A stretch of DNA of 64,000 nt from Thalassobaculum litoreum DSM 18839 (GTDB lineage: Bacteria > Pseudomonadota > Alphaproteobacteria > Thalassobaculales > Thalassobaculaceae): NCBI RefSeq assembly GCF_900102465.1, contig NZ_FNBW01000016.1:62001-126000 (forward strand), given 5' to 3'. Below are positions 8,910-16,640 of this stretch, one piece after another (the stretch's first letter is position 1; the number at the start of each line of letters is the position of its first letter). Below the pieces are notes generated by a model. That model was not told where the DNA came from. It did no database searches and worked only from the letters and a program-made list of their open reading frames with translations. A program made the position numbers and the translations under genes.

Positions 8910-9422
8910 CTATCCCCTTTTCCCGGCCGCGCCGGACTGTGCGGACGGAACCGCGCGACGCCACGGATCCACCACCCGCTCGGCGAACTGACGGCGCAAT
9001 CCGTCGGCGACCGCCTCGGGAGCGGTCACCAACGCCTCGGCCGACACCAGAACAGGCGGCGCGCCGAAGAGCTGTGCGTTCACCTGGTCCTTGCGCAGCA
9101 GATCGATATTGATCGCCAGAACGGGGCCGTTCGGTCCTTCGGTCGGAAAGCCGTTGACCAGGACGGTGATGGCGGCCTCGTCGGAGAGACCGGCCGTGCC
9201 GACCGCGACCGGCCGACCGGTGAGCTGCGCCAAGACATCCCGGGCGATCGTGCACAGCGCCTCGCGCTGCTCTGCCGCCACCGGTCGTCCGCAGAACACG
9301 ACGAACCGCTCGACACCTCGGAAGAGGGGCAGCGGCGATGTGGACTGGGCCGGCTGCGATCCGAGCATCACGCCCAGCAGCACGCTTCCCATCAGCAAGC
9401 CGGCACGGGTCTTGATCTGCAC
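8910..9422 (-). CDS. small exported protein, operon partner of the RTX protease
   Basis: I do not recognise this 170-residue protein. The GTG start is chosen because a clear GGGAGG lies six bases upstream and the product then begins directly with a Sec signal peptide (LLMGSVLLGVMLGSQPAQS). The mature part of about 140 residues has two cysteines (FCGRP and LCTIA), a predicted alpha/beta pattern and a basic C-terminal tail. The gap to the protease ATG is three bases, so a role as protease inhibitor, chaperone or co-secreted factor is a reasonable guess from position only. Confidence 0.6.
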   Translation of the reverse strand: MQIKTRAGLLMGSVLLGVMLGSQPAQSTSPLPLFRGVERFVVFCGRPVAAEQREALCTIARDVLAQLTGRPVAVGTAGLSDEAAITVLVNGFPTEGPNGPVLAINIDLLRKDQVNAQLFGAPPVLVSAEALVTAPEAVADGLRRQFAERVVDPWRRAVPSAQSGAAGKRG

Positions 9423-9661
9423 GTCATCCTCCCGGCCAACGTCCGCCGGAAAAATCCCGGCGCCGTCATCAGAGCAGATAGGTACTCTAAATGAACGGCG
9501 GCTGCGTTGAAATACAACGAGGCTGTGAAGGAACGCACAGCGGATCGACACCGGAAACCGGCGCGCTCTGAGCCAGGATTACTCTGGCCACCAGAACCAC
9601 TCTGCGGCAGGACTACGCTGCAGCAGGGGCATATGGCGCAAAATGTGTGGAAAGCCTGTGG

Positions 9662-9734
9662 CGACCCCTACGGGATTCGAACCCGTGTTGCCGCCGTGAG
9701 AGGGCGGTGTCCTAGGCCTCTAGACGAAGGGGTC
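9662..9734 (-). tRNA. tRNA-Glu (anticodon CTC)
   Basis: The minus strand folds as a complete cloverleaf: 7-bp acceptor stem GACCCCT/AGGGGTC, discriminator G, anticodon stem CCGCC/GGCGG with loop CTCTCAC, and T arm CGGG-TTCGAAT-CCCG. The anticodon CTC lies at 9698-9700. CCA is not encoded. It is identical to the neighbouring tRNA-Glu(TTC) except at the wobble base. Confidence 0.96.
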
Positions 9735-9749
9735 ACAGAGGAGAGCGGG

Positions 9750-9778
9750 TTGATATCAATCCGCCGACAGCTTTGCAA
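9750..9778 (-). promoter_or_regulatory. candidate sigma-70 promoter for tRNA-Glu(CTC)
   Basis: On the minus strand, TTGCAA (9773-9778) and TATCAA (9750-9755) are separated by 17 bases and end 15 bases before the tRNA. Each hexamer matches the consensus at four of six positions. This suggests the gene need not depend on read-through from the upstream tRNA. Confidence 0.35.
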
Positions 9779-9837
9779 GCGCGATCGCATCCTGAGGTCC
9801 GAAATTCCCGGGCGGCTGCGATCCGCTAGTAGAGTGG

Positions 9838-9910
9838 CGACCCCTACGGGATTCGAACCCGTGTTGCCGCCGTGAAAGGGCGGTGTCCTAGGCCTCTAGA
9901 CGAAGGGGTC
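9838..9910 (-). tRNA. tRNA-Glu (anticodon TTC)
   Basis: This is a complete cloverleaf with the same stems and loops as the tRNA-Glu(CTC) gene that follows it 103 bases downstream on the minus strand. The anticodon loop is CTTTCAC with anticodon TTC at 9874-9876. TTC can read both GAA and GAG codons, so this copy is the essential isoacceptor. CCA is not encoded. Confidence 0.96.
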
Positions 9911-9925
9911 ATCCGAGGAGGGTGG

Positions 9926-9953
9926 AGATACAGGCCACCGTTCGCGAAATCAA
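9926..9953 (-). promoter_or_regulatory. candidate sigma-70 promoter for tRNA-Glu(TTC)
   Basis: On the minus strand, TTGATT (9948-9953) and GTATCT (9926-9931) are 16 bases apart, with the -10 hexamer 15 bases before the tRNA. The match is modest. Confidence 0.3.
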
Positions 9954-10054
9954 GCCCGAAGCACGCCGATTTTTCAGCCGGCCGGAAACCCCTTGTCTTC
10001 AGGTGCATTCCGGCCGGCCAGGCCGCCGCAGACCGTCCCCCACCCGGTTCCGAC

Positions 10055-11119
10055 TCAGGTGATCGCGATCGGCGATCCGGCCGAGCCGGTCCCGCCCTTG
10101 ATCGGCGTCGGTGCGAAGACATAGACGAAACGGTATTTACCGTCGGCGATCAGCTCGTCGAAGAACAGGTTCTCGTGGTTGAAGATGCCGTTCTTGGTGA
10201 TCAGTTCGGCATGCACCGGGAAGGCTAGGTTCGGATCCGGGTTCGGCACCACCTCGGTCGGCCAGGTATCGGCCCCGGTGATCGAGATCTCCTTGTCGAT
10301 CAGCCAGCGCGCCACCTCCAGGCCGATGCCCGGGCAGCCGGAATTGAACCGGTCGTTGTTCTTCATCCACAGCGAGCCCCAGCCGGTGTTGAAGAACACC
10401 GCGTCGCCCGACTTGATATCGCCTTCCGACATGCCCTGCTTCGACAGCGCACCCTGGACGTCTGCCAGGGTGATCTCGTAGCCGGCATCCTTCATCTCGC
10501 CGAGCGAGCCGTGCACGTCGATCAGATGGGCCGGAGTGAAGAACGGCTTCACGTTCTCCACGCCCAGCTTGCCGAGACCGTAGGCGCCGCTGACGATGCT
10601 GCCGTCGAACCCGTTGTAGTATTTCTGGTCGCGCTTGTCGGCCGCATCGCCGGTGACAAGGCCGATATGGCCCAGCCCGTCGAACTGGGTGCCGACCTGA
10701 CCGACCTCGGTGGCGAGGAACTCGTCGTTATAGATCAGGTTGTTCTGCCCGTAGGGCCCGCCGGTGGGCGCGCCCGGAATGCGCACGGCGAAGACCCGCG
10801 CTCCGAACAGGGGCATGCCCGCCTCATAGGTCCGGCCGATCTTGTAGACCTTGCCCTCCCGGATCTGCGAGGCGGCCTCGAGCGTCTTCTCCGGGGTCAT
10901 CCAGTTGGACGCGCCGGCCTCGTCGTCGGCGCCCCAGCGCGACGGCCACCACGGCTCGGGGGCCGTCGTCTGCGCCTGGGCGAGCTGATCGGAGCCCCCG
11001 CTGCCGACGAAGGCGGCGCTGCCGGCGGCCGCGCCGATCGCCGCGGTTTTCATGAAATCCCGGCGGCTGGGGGATTGCGGATCGGTGCCGTCGCCCGCCT
11101 CGAACTTGCTCCTGCGCAT
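10055..11119 (-). CDS. Tat-exported cyclase-family (kynurenine formamidase-like) protein
   Basis: This 354-residue protein opens with a perfect twin-arginine signal, SRRDFMK at residues 18-24, followed by an Ala/Gly-rich hydrophobic stretch, so it is exported folded. The rest matches the cyclase family (PF04199-like). In the canonical metal site H-x-G-T-H-x-D-x-P-x-H both early histidines are replaced by glutamine (Q141-V-G-T-Q145-F-D147-G-L-G-H151), a pattern I associate with a distinct subfamily. The substrate is unknown and metal binding may differ. The start is set by GGGAGG eight bases upstream; the ATG at 11125 would be too close to it. It diverges from a CobW-type GTPase. Confidence 0.8.
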   Translation of the reverse strand: MRRSKFEAGDGTDPQSPSRRDFMKTAAIGAAAGSAAFVGSGGSDQLAQAQTTAPEPWWPSRWGADDEAGASNWMTPEKTLEAASQIREGKVYKIGRTYEAGMPLFGARVFAVRIPGAPTGGPYGQNNLIYNDEFLATEVGQVGTQFDGLGHIGLVTGDAADKRDQKYYNGFDGSIVSGAYGLGKLGVENVKPFFTPAHLIDVHGSLGEMKDAGYEITLADVQGALSKQGMSEGDIKSGDAVFFNTGWGSLWMKNNDRFNSGCPGIGLEVARWLIDKEISITGADTWPTEVVPNPDPNLAFPVHAELITKNGIFNHENLFFDELIADGKYRFVYVFAPTPIKGGTGSAGSPIAIT

Positions 11120-11276
11120 GACCATCTCCTCCCGATTTTCTTGTGGTGATGGCGGATTTCGCGCCGCCATAGGTAGAATGGTGACGACGCCCGCGACAAA
11201 GTGTCAAGCTATGCGAGACAAGAGCGGCCGAAGCCGCCGACGTTCGAACGACACGGCTTGGGAGGGCCTCTGAGAG

Positions 11277-12344
11277 ATGTCCCTGTTCGAAACCGACAAG
11301 TCCGCCGACAGAATCCCCGTCTCCGTCCTGACCGGGTTCCTGGGCAGCGGCAAGACCACCCTGTTGAATGCGCTGTTGAAAAATCCGGCGCTCGCCGACA
11401 CCGCGGTGATCGTGAACGAGTTCGGCGAGGTCGGGCTCGACCACCTGCTGATGGAGTCCGTTGACGGCGAGATGACGGTGATGGCCTCGGGCTGCATCTG
11501 CTGCACCATACGCTCGGACCTGGAGACGACCCTGCGCGATCTGCTGTCCCGAGCGCGCACCGGCACCCTGCCCCGGTTCCGCCGGGTCGTGGTGGAGACC
11601 ACCGGCCTGGCCGATCCGGCACCGATCGTGCAGATGCTGCTGAACAACCCGCTGGTCTCCGGCTTCTTCCGCCTGGACGCGGTGATCACGACCGTGGACA
11701 CGATGCACGGCTTGGTCCAGCTCGACGCCCAGCCGGAAGCGGTGAAGCAGGCGGCCATGGCCGACCGGCTGATCCTAACCAAGACCGACCTCGCCAAACC
11801 GGACGCCGTTCGGGCGCTGGACCGGCGGCTGGCGGCCCTGAACCCGACGGCGGAGCGGATCCGCTCGGTCGCCGGTGCGGTCGAGCCGGGGCGCCTGTTC
11901 GATGCCGGCTGGTACGATCCGCAAACTAAGACCCCGGACGTGCAGCGCTGGCTGCGCGACGAGGCGCTCGAGGCCGAAAGCCGGCACGCGCACGACCATC
12001 ATGCGGGCCACCCCCACCTCCATGACACCAACCGGCACGGCAGTGATATCGCCGCCTTCGCCCTCACCTTCGATGCGCCGCTGGACTGGGGTCGGGTCAA
12101 CCTGTGGCTCGCCGCCCTGCGCGAGCGGCACGGCGACCGGCTGCTGCGGGTCAAGGGCATCCTCAACCTGGACGACGAGCCGATGCCGGTGGTGATCCAT
12201 GGGGTGCACCACGTGTTCCACTCCCCTGCCCGGCTGTCGGACTGGCCGGAGGGGGATCGCCGGTCGCGGATCGTCTTCATCACCCGCGGGCTCGACGAAG
12301 CGACGGTGCGGAGCTTCTGGGAGGACGTCTCGGCGGCGGCGTAG
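11277..12344 (+). CDS. CobW/COG0523-family GTPase, putative metal chaperone
   Basis: This 355-residue G3E GTPase has Walker A GFLGSGKTT at residues 20-28, the metal-binding CICC motif with Cys73, Cys75 and Cys76, and a histidine-rich linker around residues 240-260 (HAHDHHAGH) before the CobW C-terminal domain. Such proteins insert zinc, cobalt or other metals into target enzymes using GTP. There are no cobalamin genes nearby, so a general zinc-type chaperone (YjiA/ZagA-like) is more likely than CobW itself. It is transcribed away from the Tat cyclase gene, which could be a metalloenzyme client; that is inference. Confidence 0.87.
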   Translation: MSLFETDKSADRIPVSVLTGFLGSGKTTLLNALLKNPALADTAVIVNEFGEVGLDHLLMESVDGEMTVMASGCICCTIRSDLETTLRDLLSRARTGTLPRFRRVVVETTGLADPAPIVQMLLNNPLVSGFFRLDAVITTVDTMHGLVQLDAQPEAVKQAAMADRLILTKTDLAKPDAVRALDRRLAALNPTAERIRSVAGAVEPGRLFDAGWYDPQTKTPDVQRWLRDEALEAESRHAHDHHAGHPHLHDTNRHGSDIAAFALTFDAPLDWGRVNLWLAALRERHGDRLLRVKGILNLDDEPMPVVIHGVHHVFHSPARLSDWPEGDRRSRIVFITRGLDEATVRSFWEDVSAAA

Positions 12345-12350
12345 CCGACG

Positions 12351-14132
12351 TCAGCCAGCCGGGGCGGCGTCGTCGATGACCAGCTGGACGTTGTCGCCGC
12401 CCCGGAAATCGTCCAGCCGCAGGTGCCCGGCCACGTGAATGGGAAGCTGGCCGGCCTGAAGCAGGCCGGGGCCGAGGTCGCCCGCCATGGCGCGGAAGGC
12501 GATGGCGTTGACACGGCCGCCGTCGCCGCCCGCCAGCGTACAGCGCACGTGGTTCTCGCCGACCACCCCGCTCGACACCACCTTCGCGCCGGACAGCACG
12601 AAGCGCGGCTCGGAATTGCCGGTGCCGAACGGCCCGACCCGGGAGACCGAGCGCACCAGATCCGCCGTCGCGCCGCGCGGCGCGAGCGCGCCATCCACGG
12701 AGAGCTCGGCCACCAGCGGCGCGCCGGCCAGAGCCCCCGCCACCCGCTCGCCCAGGAAGGCGCGGAAGGCGTCGATCCGGTCCTCGGCCACGGTGAAGCC
12801 GGCCGCCATGGCGTGGCCGCCGCCCTTCTCCAGCACCCCGGCCTGGTGGGCGGCGATAACTGCGGCGCCGAGATCGACGCCCGGCACCGAGCGGCCGGAG
12901 CCCTTGCCGATGCCCGCATCCACGCCGATCACGCAGGCGGGCCGGTGAAAGCGGTCCTTCAGGCGGCTGGCGACGATGCCGACCACGCCCGGGTGCCAGC
13001 CCTGCCCCGAGACCACCAGGACCGGCGCGTCGCCCGCGGCCTCGGCCTGGAAGATCGCGCTGTCCAGCACCTCGGCCTCGATGGCCCGGCGTTCGTCGTT
13101 ATACCGGTCGAGTTCGCCGGCGATGTGGCGCGCCTCGGCCGGATCGTCGGTGGACAGCAGTCGGGCGCCGAGATCCGCCTTGCCGACCCGGCCGCCGGCA
13201 TTGATCCGCGGCCCCAGCACGAAGCCCAGGTGATAGGGATCCGGCTTGCGGTCGAGCCCGGCGACGTCCGCCAAGGCCGCCAGACCCGGAGTCGACCGTG
13301 CGGCCATCACCTTCAGCCCCTGGGCGATGAAGGCGCGGTTCAGGCCGGTCAGCGGGACCACGTCGCAGACGGTGCCGAGCGCCGTCAGGTCCAGGATCGC
13401 GCGCAGGTCGGGCTCGGCCTTGCCGGCGAACCAGCCCTTTGCCCGCAGCGCCCGGTTGACGGCGACCAGGGTGACGAAGGTGACGCCGCAGGCCGCCAGG
13501 TGGCCGAAGCCCGGCTCCTCATCCAGGCGGTTCGGATTGACCACGGCGACCGCGGCCGGCAGCTCAGGTTCGGCGATGTGATGGTCGACGACGATGACGT
13601 CGATCCCGGCGGCCCGCGCCTGTCCCAGGGTCTCGATCGCCAGGATGCCGCAGTCGAGGCAGACCACGACCCCCGCCCCTTGGGCCACCAGCCCCTGCAG
13701 GGCCGGCAGGTTCGGGCCGTACCCTTCGTCGATGCGGTCGGGGATGTGCATGACCACCGGCGCGCCGACGGCCCGGAAATACCGCGCCATGCTGGCTGCC
13801 GACGTGGCGCCGTCGACGTCGTAATCGGCGAACAGGCCGATGGTCTGGCCGGAGACCACCGCCTCGGCCAGGCGCTCGGCGGCGGCGTCCATGTCGCGGA
13901 AGCGGCTGGGATCGGGCAGCTCGGTGCGCAGGGTCGGCTCCAGGAACCGTTCCACCGCATCCAGGTCGATGCCGCGCTGGGCCATGACGCGGCCGACGAT
14001 CTCCGGCACGCCGAAGCGCTGGGCGATGGCCAGGGCCAGCCTGTCCACCTCCACACCGCTGCCGCCACGCAGCGTCCAGCGGCGCGCGGTCATCGATCGT
14101 TCTACACCGAGGAACGCGTCTGCCTGCGGCAC
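12351..14132 (-). CDS. recJ: single-stranded-DNA-specific exonuclease RecJ
   Basis: This 593-residue protein is full length for RecJ. The DHH-family motifs are present: DYDVDG (metal binding, about residue 102) and VVDHHIAEPE (about residue 188). Further on are the DHHA1 region (GGGHAMAAGF) and the C-terminal OB-like domain. RecJ degrades single-stranded DNA 5' to 3' in RecF recombination, mismatch repair and base excision repair. The GTG start is preferred because GGGGGGAGG lies five bases upstream and the N-terminal AFLGVERS segment is typical of alphaproteobacterial RecJ. It is the last gene of a hom-glpX-recJ run. Confidence 0.95.
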   Translation of the reverse strand: MPQADAFLGVERSMTARRWTLRGGSGVEVDRLALAIAQRFGVPEIVGRVMAQRGIDLDAVERFLEPTLRTELPDPSRFRDMDAAAERLAEAVVSGQTIGLFADYDVDGATSAASMARYFRAVGAPVVMHIPDRIDEGYGPNLPALQGLVAQGAGVVVCLDCGILAIETLGQARAAGIDVIVVDHHIAEPELPAAVAVVNPNRLDEEPGFGHLAACGVTFVTLVAVNRALRAKGWFAGKAEPDLRAILDLTALGTVCDVVPLTGLNRAFIAQGLKVMAARSTPGLAALADVAGLDRKPDPYHLGFVLGPRINAGGRVGKADLGARLLSTDDPAEARHIAGELDRYNDERRAIEAEVLDSAIFQAEAAGDAPVLVVSGQGWHPGVVGIVASRLKDRFHRPACVIGVDAGIGKGSGRSVPGVDLGAAVIAAHQAGVLEKGGGHAMAAGFTVAEDRIDAFRAFLGERVAGALAGAPLVAELSVDGALAPRGATADLVRSVSRVGPFGTGNSEPRFVLSGAKVVSSGVVGENHVRCTLAGGDGGRVNAIAFRAMAGDLGPGLLQAGQLPIHVAGHLRLDDFRGGDNVQLVIDDAAPAG

Positions 14133-14170
14133 GCGTCCTCCCCCCTGTTCCGGTTGGTCCGGTCGAACCG

Positions 14171-15154
14171 TCAGTCGCCCGACGGCTTGCGGGTGAAGTC
14201 GTGGGTCGCTTCCACCGTGCGCACCGTGCCGGTCTTCGAGCGCATGATGATCGAGTGGGTGGTGGCGCCGCCGGCATAGCGCCGCACGCCGCGCAGCATC
14301 GCGCCGTTGGTCACGCCGGTGGCCGCGAACATGACGTCGCCGCCGGCCAGGCCCATGATGTCGTATTTCTTGTCAAGATCGGTGATGCCCCAGCGCTTGG
14401 CTCGGGCCTTCTCGTCGTCGTTGCGGAACAGCAGACGGCCCTGGATCTGGCCGCCGATGCAACGCAGGGCCGCGGCCGCCAGCACGCCTTCCGGCGCGCC
14501 GCCCGAGCCCATGTAGATGTCGACGCCGCTGGTCGGCTGCGAGGTGGCGATCACGCCGGACACGTCGCCGTCGGAGATCAGCATGATCCGCGCACCGGCA
14601 TCGCGCACCTGGGCGATCAGGTCGGCGTGGCGCGGCCGGTCCAGGATGCAGGCGACGATGTCGGCGACCTCGACGCCCTTCTCCTTGGCAAGGTTGTTCA
14701 GATTCTCCGCGACGCTGTTGTCCAGATCGACGATGCCCTGGGGCAGACCGCCGCCGACGGCGATCTTGTCCATGTAGACGTCGGGCGCGTTCAGGAAGCC
14801 GCCCTCCGACGCCAGCGCGATCACGGCCAGGGCGTTCTGGCCGCCCTTGGCGGTGATGGTGGTGCCTTCCAACGGGTCGAGTGCGATGTCGATCTTGGTG
14901 CCGCCGCGGCCGACCTTCTCGCCGATAAACAGCATCGGCGCCTCGTCGCGCTCGCCCTCGCCGATGACGACGGTGCCGTCGATCTCGAGATTGTTCAGCG
15001 CGGTGCGCATGGCGTCGACCGCCGCCTGATCGGCCATCTTCTCGTCACCCCGACCCATCAGCCGGGAGGCCGCCAGCGCCGCCGCCTCGGTGACCCGCAC
15101 GGCCTCCAGGGCGAGGTTGCGGTCCATGGTGAAGACTTCGGCGTTGTCGGACAT
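14171..15154 (-). CDS. glpX: class II fructose-1,6-bisphosphatase GlpX
   Basis: This 327-residue protein hydrolyses fructose 1,6-bisphosphate to fructose 6-phosphate in gluconeogenesis. It shows the GlpX signatures GEGERDEAPML, DPLEGT, SDGDVSG and GSGGAPEG, which bind the metal ions and the sugar phosphates. The length matches the family. It sits between hom and recJ on the same strand, an order common in alphaproteobacteria. The start is the ATG of MSDNAEVF; an upstream in-frame start at 15217 lies in less conserved sequence. Confidence 0.95.
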   Translation of the reverse strand: MSDNAEVFTMDRNLALEAVRVTEAAALAASRLMGRGDEKMADQAAVDAMRTALNNLEIDGTVVIGEGERDEAPMLFIGEKVGRGGTKIDIALDPLEGTTITAKGGQNALAVIALASEGGFLNAPDVYMDKIAVGGGLPQGIVDLDNSVAENLNNLAKEKGVEVADIVACILDRPRHADLIAQVRDAGARIMLISDGDVSGVIATSQPTSGVDIYMGSGGAPEGVLAAAALRCIGGQIQGRLLFRNDDEKARAKRWGITDLDKKYDIMGLAGGDVMFAATGVTNGAMLRGVRRYAGGATTHSIIMRSKTGTVRTVEATHDFTRKPSGD

Positions 15155-15287
15155 TCTTTTCTCTCCCGGACTTTCCTGGGTGCGCCCGCCTGGGTACGCC
15201 CGTCGGTGCGCGATCAATCCCGTTGCGCCGGGTTCTTAACCGATCCCGGCGGGGTTCGCGACTCCCTATTGGCGCGTCACCGGCGCT

Positions 15288-16580
15288 CTACAGATCGACA
15301 ATGCGGATCATCGCCGGCGGTTCCTGCACGGCGTCAAGTTTGGCGATGTCGGCCAGGGCCTTGCGCATGGAGGCCTCGTCCACCTCGTGGGTGGTGAGCG
15401 CCACCGGCACCTTCTCGTGCGGATCGCGGCCGCGCTGGACCATCGATTCCATGGACACGTTCTGGTCGCGCATGATCGCGGTCACATCGGCCAGAACGCC
15501 CGGCCGGTCGATCACCATCAGCCGCACGTAATAGCCGCCGCGCATGCTCTCCCATGGGGCTTCCCGACTGGTGGAGAGCCGTTCGGCCGGCACCCCGAAG
15601 ACCGGAGCGCCGCGGCCCGAGGCGATGTCGACAACGTCGCCGATCACCGCCGAGGCGGTCGGCCCCGCACCGGCGCCGCGGCCGTAATGCAGGGTGGTGC
15701 CCACGGCGTCGCCCTCGGCCATGACGGCGTTGAACACGCCCTCGACCTGGGCGATCGGCGCCGCCTTGGCGACCATGCACGGGTGGACCCGCTGGCGGAT
15801 GCCCTCCGGCGTGCGCTCGGCGATGCCCAGCAGCTTGATGCGGTAGCCGAACTCCTCGGCATAGGCGATGTCCAGGGCCGAGATCGACCGGATGCCCTCG
15901 GTATGTACCGCCTTGAAGTCGACCGCGTGACCGAAGGCCAGCGCCGACAGTAGGGCCAGCTTGTGGGCGGCGTCGATACCGTCCACGTCGAAGGTCGGAT
16001 CGGCCTCGGCGTAACCCAGTTCCTGCGCCTCGGCGAGCACGTCGTCGAACGCCCGCCCGCTCTCGCGCATGGCGGTCAGGATGTAGTTGCAGGTGCCGTT
16101 GAGGATGCCGTAGACGCGGCTGACCTCGTTGACCACCAGGCCCTCGCGCAGGGCGCGGATGATTGGGATGCCGCCGGCGACCGCCGCCTCGTAGGCCAGG
16201 GTCACGCCGCCGGCCTCGGCCTTGCGGGCCAGGTCGGAGCCATGATGGGCCAGCAGCGCCTTGTTCGCGGTCACCACCGACTTGCCCGCCGCCATGGCGG
16301 TCTCGACCAGGGTCTTCGCCACCCCGTCTGAGCCGCCGATCAGTTCGCAGACCACATCGACATCGTCGCGGGTGGCCAGGGACAGCGGGTCGTCGGCCCA
16401 GTCGATGCCGGACAGGTCCAGCCCCCGATCCTTACCCCTGCTGCGGGCGGAGACCGCCACCACATCGACCGGCCGGCCGGCATGGGAGGCGATCACCTCC
16501 CGCCGTTTCGCCAGCAGGCGCACCGTTTCGGCGCCGACCGTCCCCAAGCCCGCGACGGCTACCCGAAGCGCCTCGCTCAT
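15288..16580 (-). CDS. hom: homoserine dehydrogenase
   Basis: This 430-residue enzyme reduces aspartate semialdehyde to homoserine, the branch point to threonine, methionine and isoleucine. An N-terminal Rossmann motif GLGTVG binds NAD(P). The catalytic domain contains NGTCNYIL and ELGYAEADPTFDVDG. The last 80 residues form an ACT domain, suggesting threonine feedback. The ATG at 16580 has AGGTGAG just upstream; the ATG nine codons earlier is less likely. It is followed by glpX with a 133-base gap. Confidence 0.96.
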   Translation of the reverse strand: MSEALRVAVAGLGTVGAETVRLLAKRREVIASHAGRPVDVVAVSARSRGKDRGLDLSGIDWADDPLSLATRDDVDVVCELIGGSDGVAKTLVETAMAAGKSVVTANKALLAHHGSDLARKAEAGGVTLAYEAAVAGGIPIIRALREGLVVNEVSRVYGILNGTCNYILTAMRESGRAFDDVLAEAQELGYAEADPTFDVDGIDAAHKLALLSALAFGHAVDFKAVHTEGIRSISALDIAYAEEFGYRIKLLGIAERTPEGIRQRVHPCMVAKAAPIAQVEGVFNAVMAEGDAVGTTLHYGRGAGAGPTASAVIGDVVDIASGRGAPVFGVPAERLSTSREAPWESMRGGYYVRLMVIDRPGVLADVTAIMRDQNVSMESMVQRGRDPHEKVPVALTTHEVDEASMRKALADIAKLDAVQEPPAMIRIVDL

Positions 16581-16640
16581 TTTCTCACCTACTGTATTAG
16601 ATATCACCCACAGCGATTTGATTTCGCTGAATTAACCGAC

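Noticed and set aside
7356-9494. A 712-codon open frame on the plus strand
   Set aside because: It runs antisense through the RTX protease and its partner gene. Its composition (Val/Gly/His/Arg-rich) is what GC-rich antisense frames give, and the minus-strand genes have motifs, ribosome sites and signal peptides.
12423-14279. A 618-codon open frame on the plus strand
   Set aside because: It is antisense to recJ, with no domain similarity.
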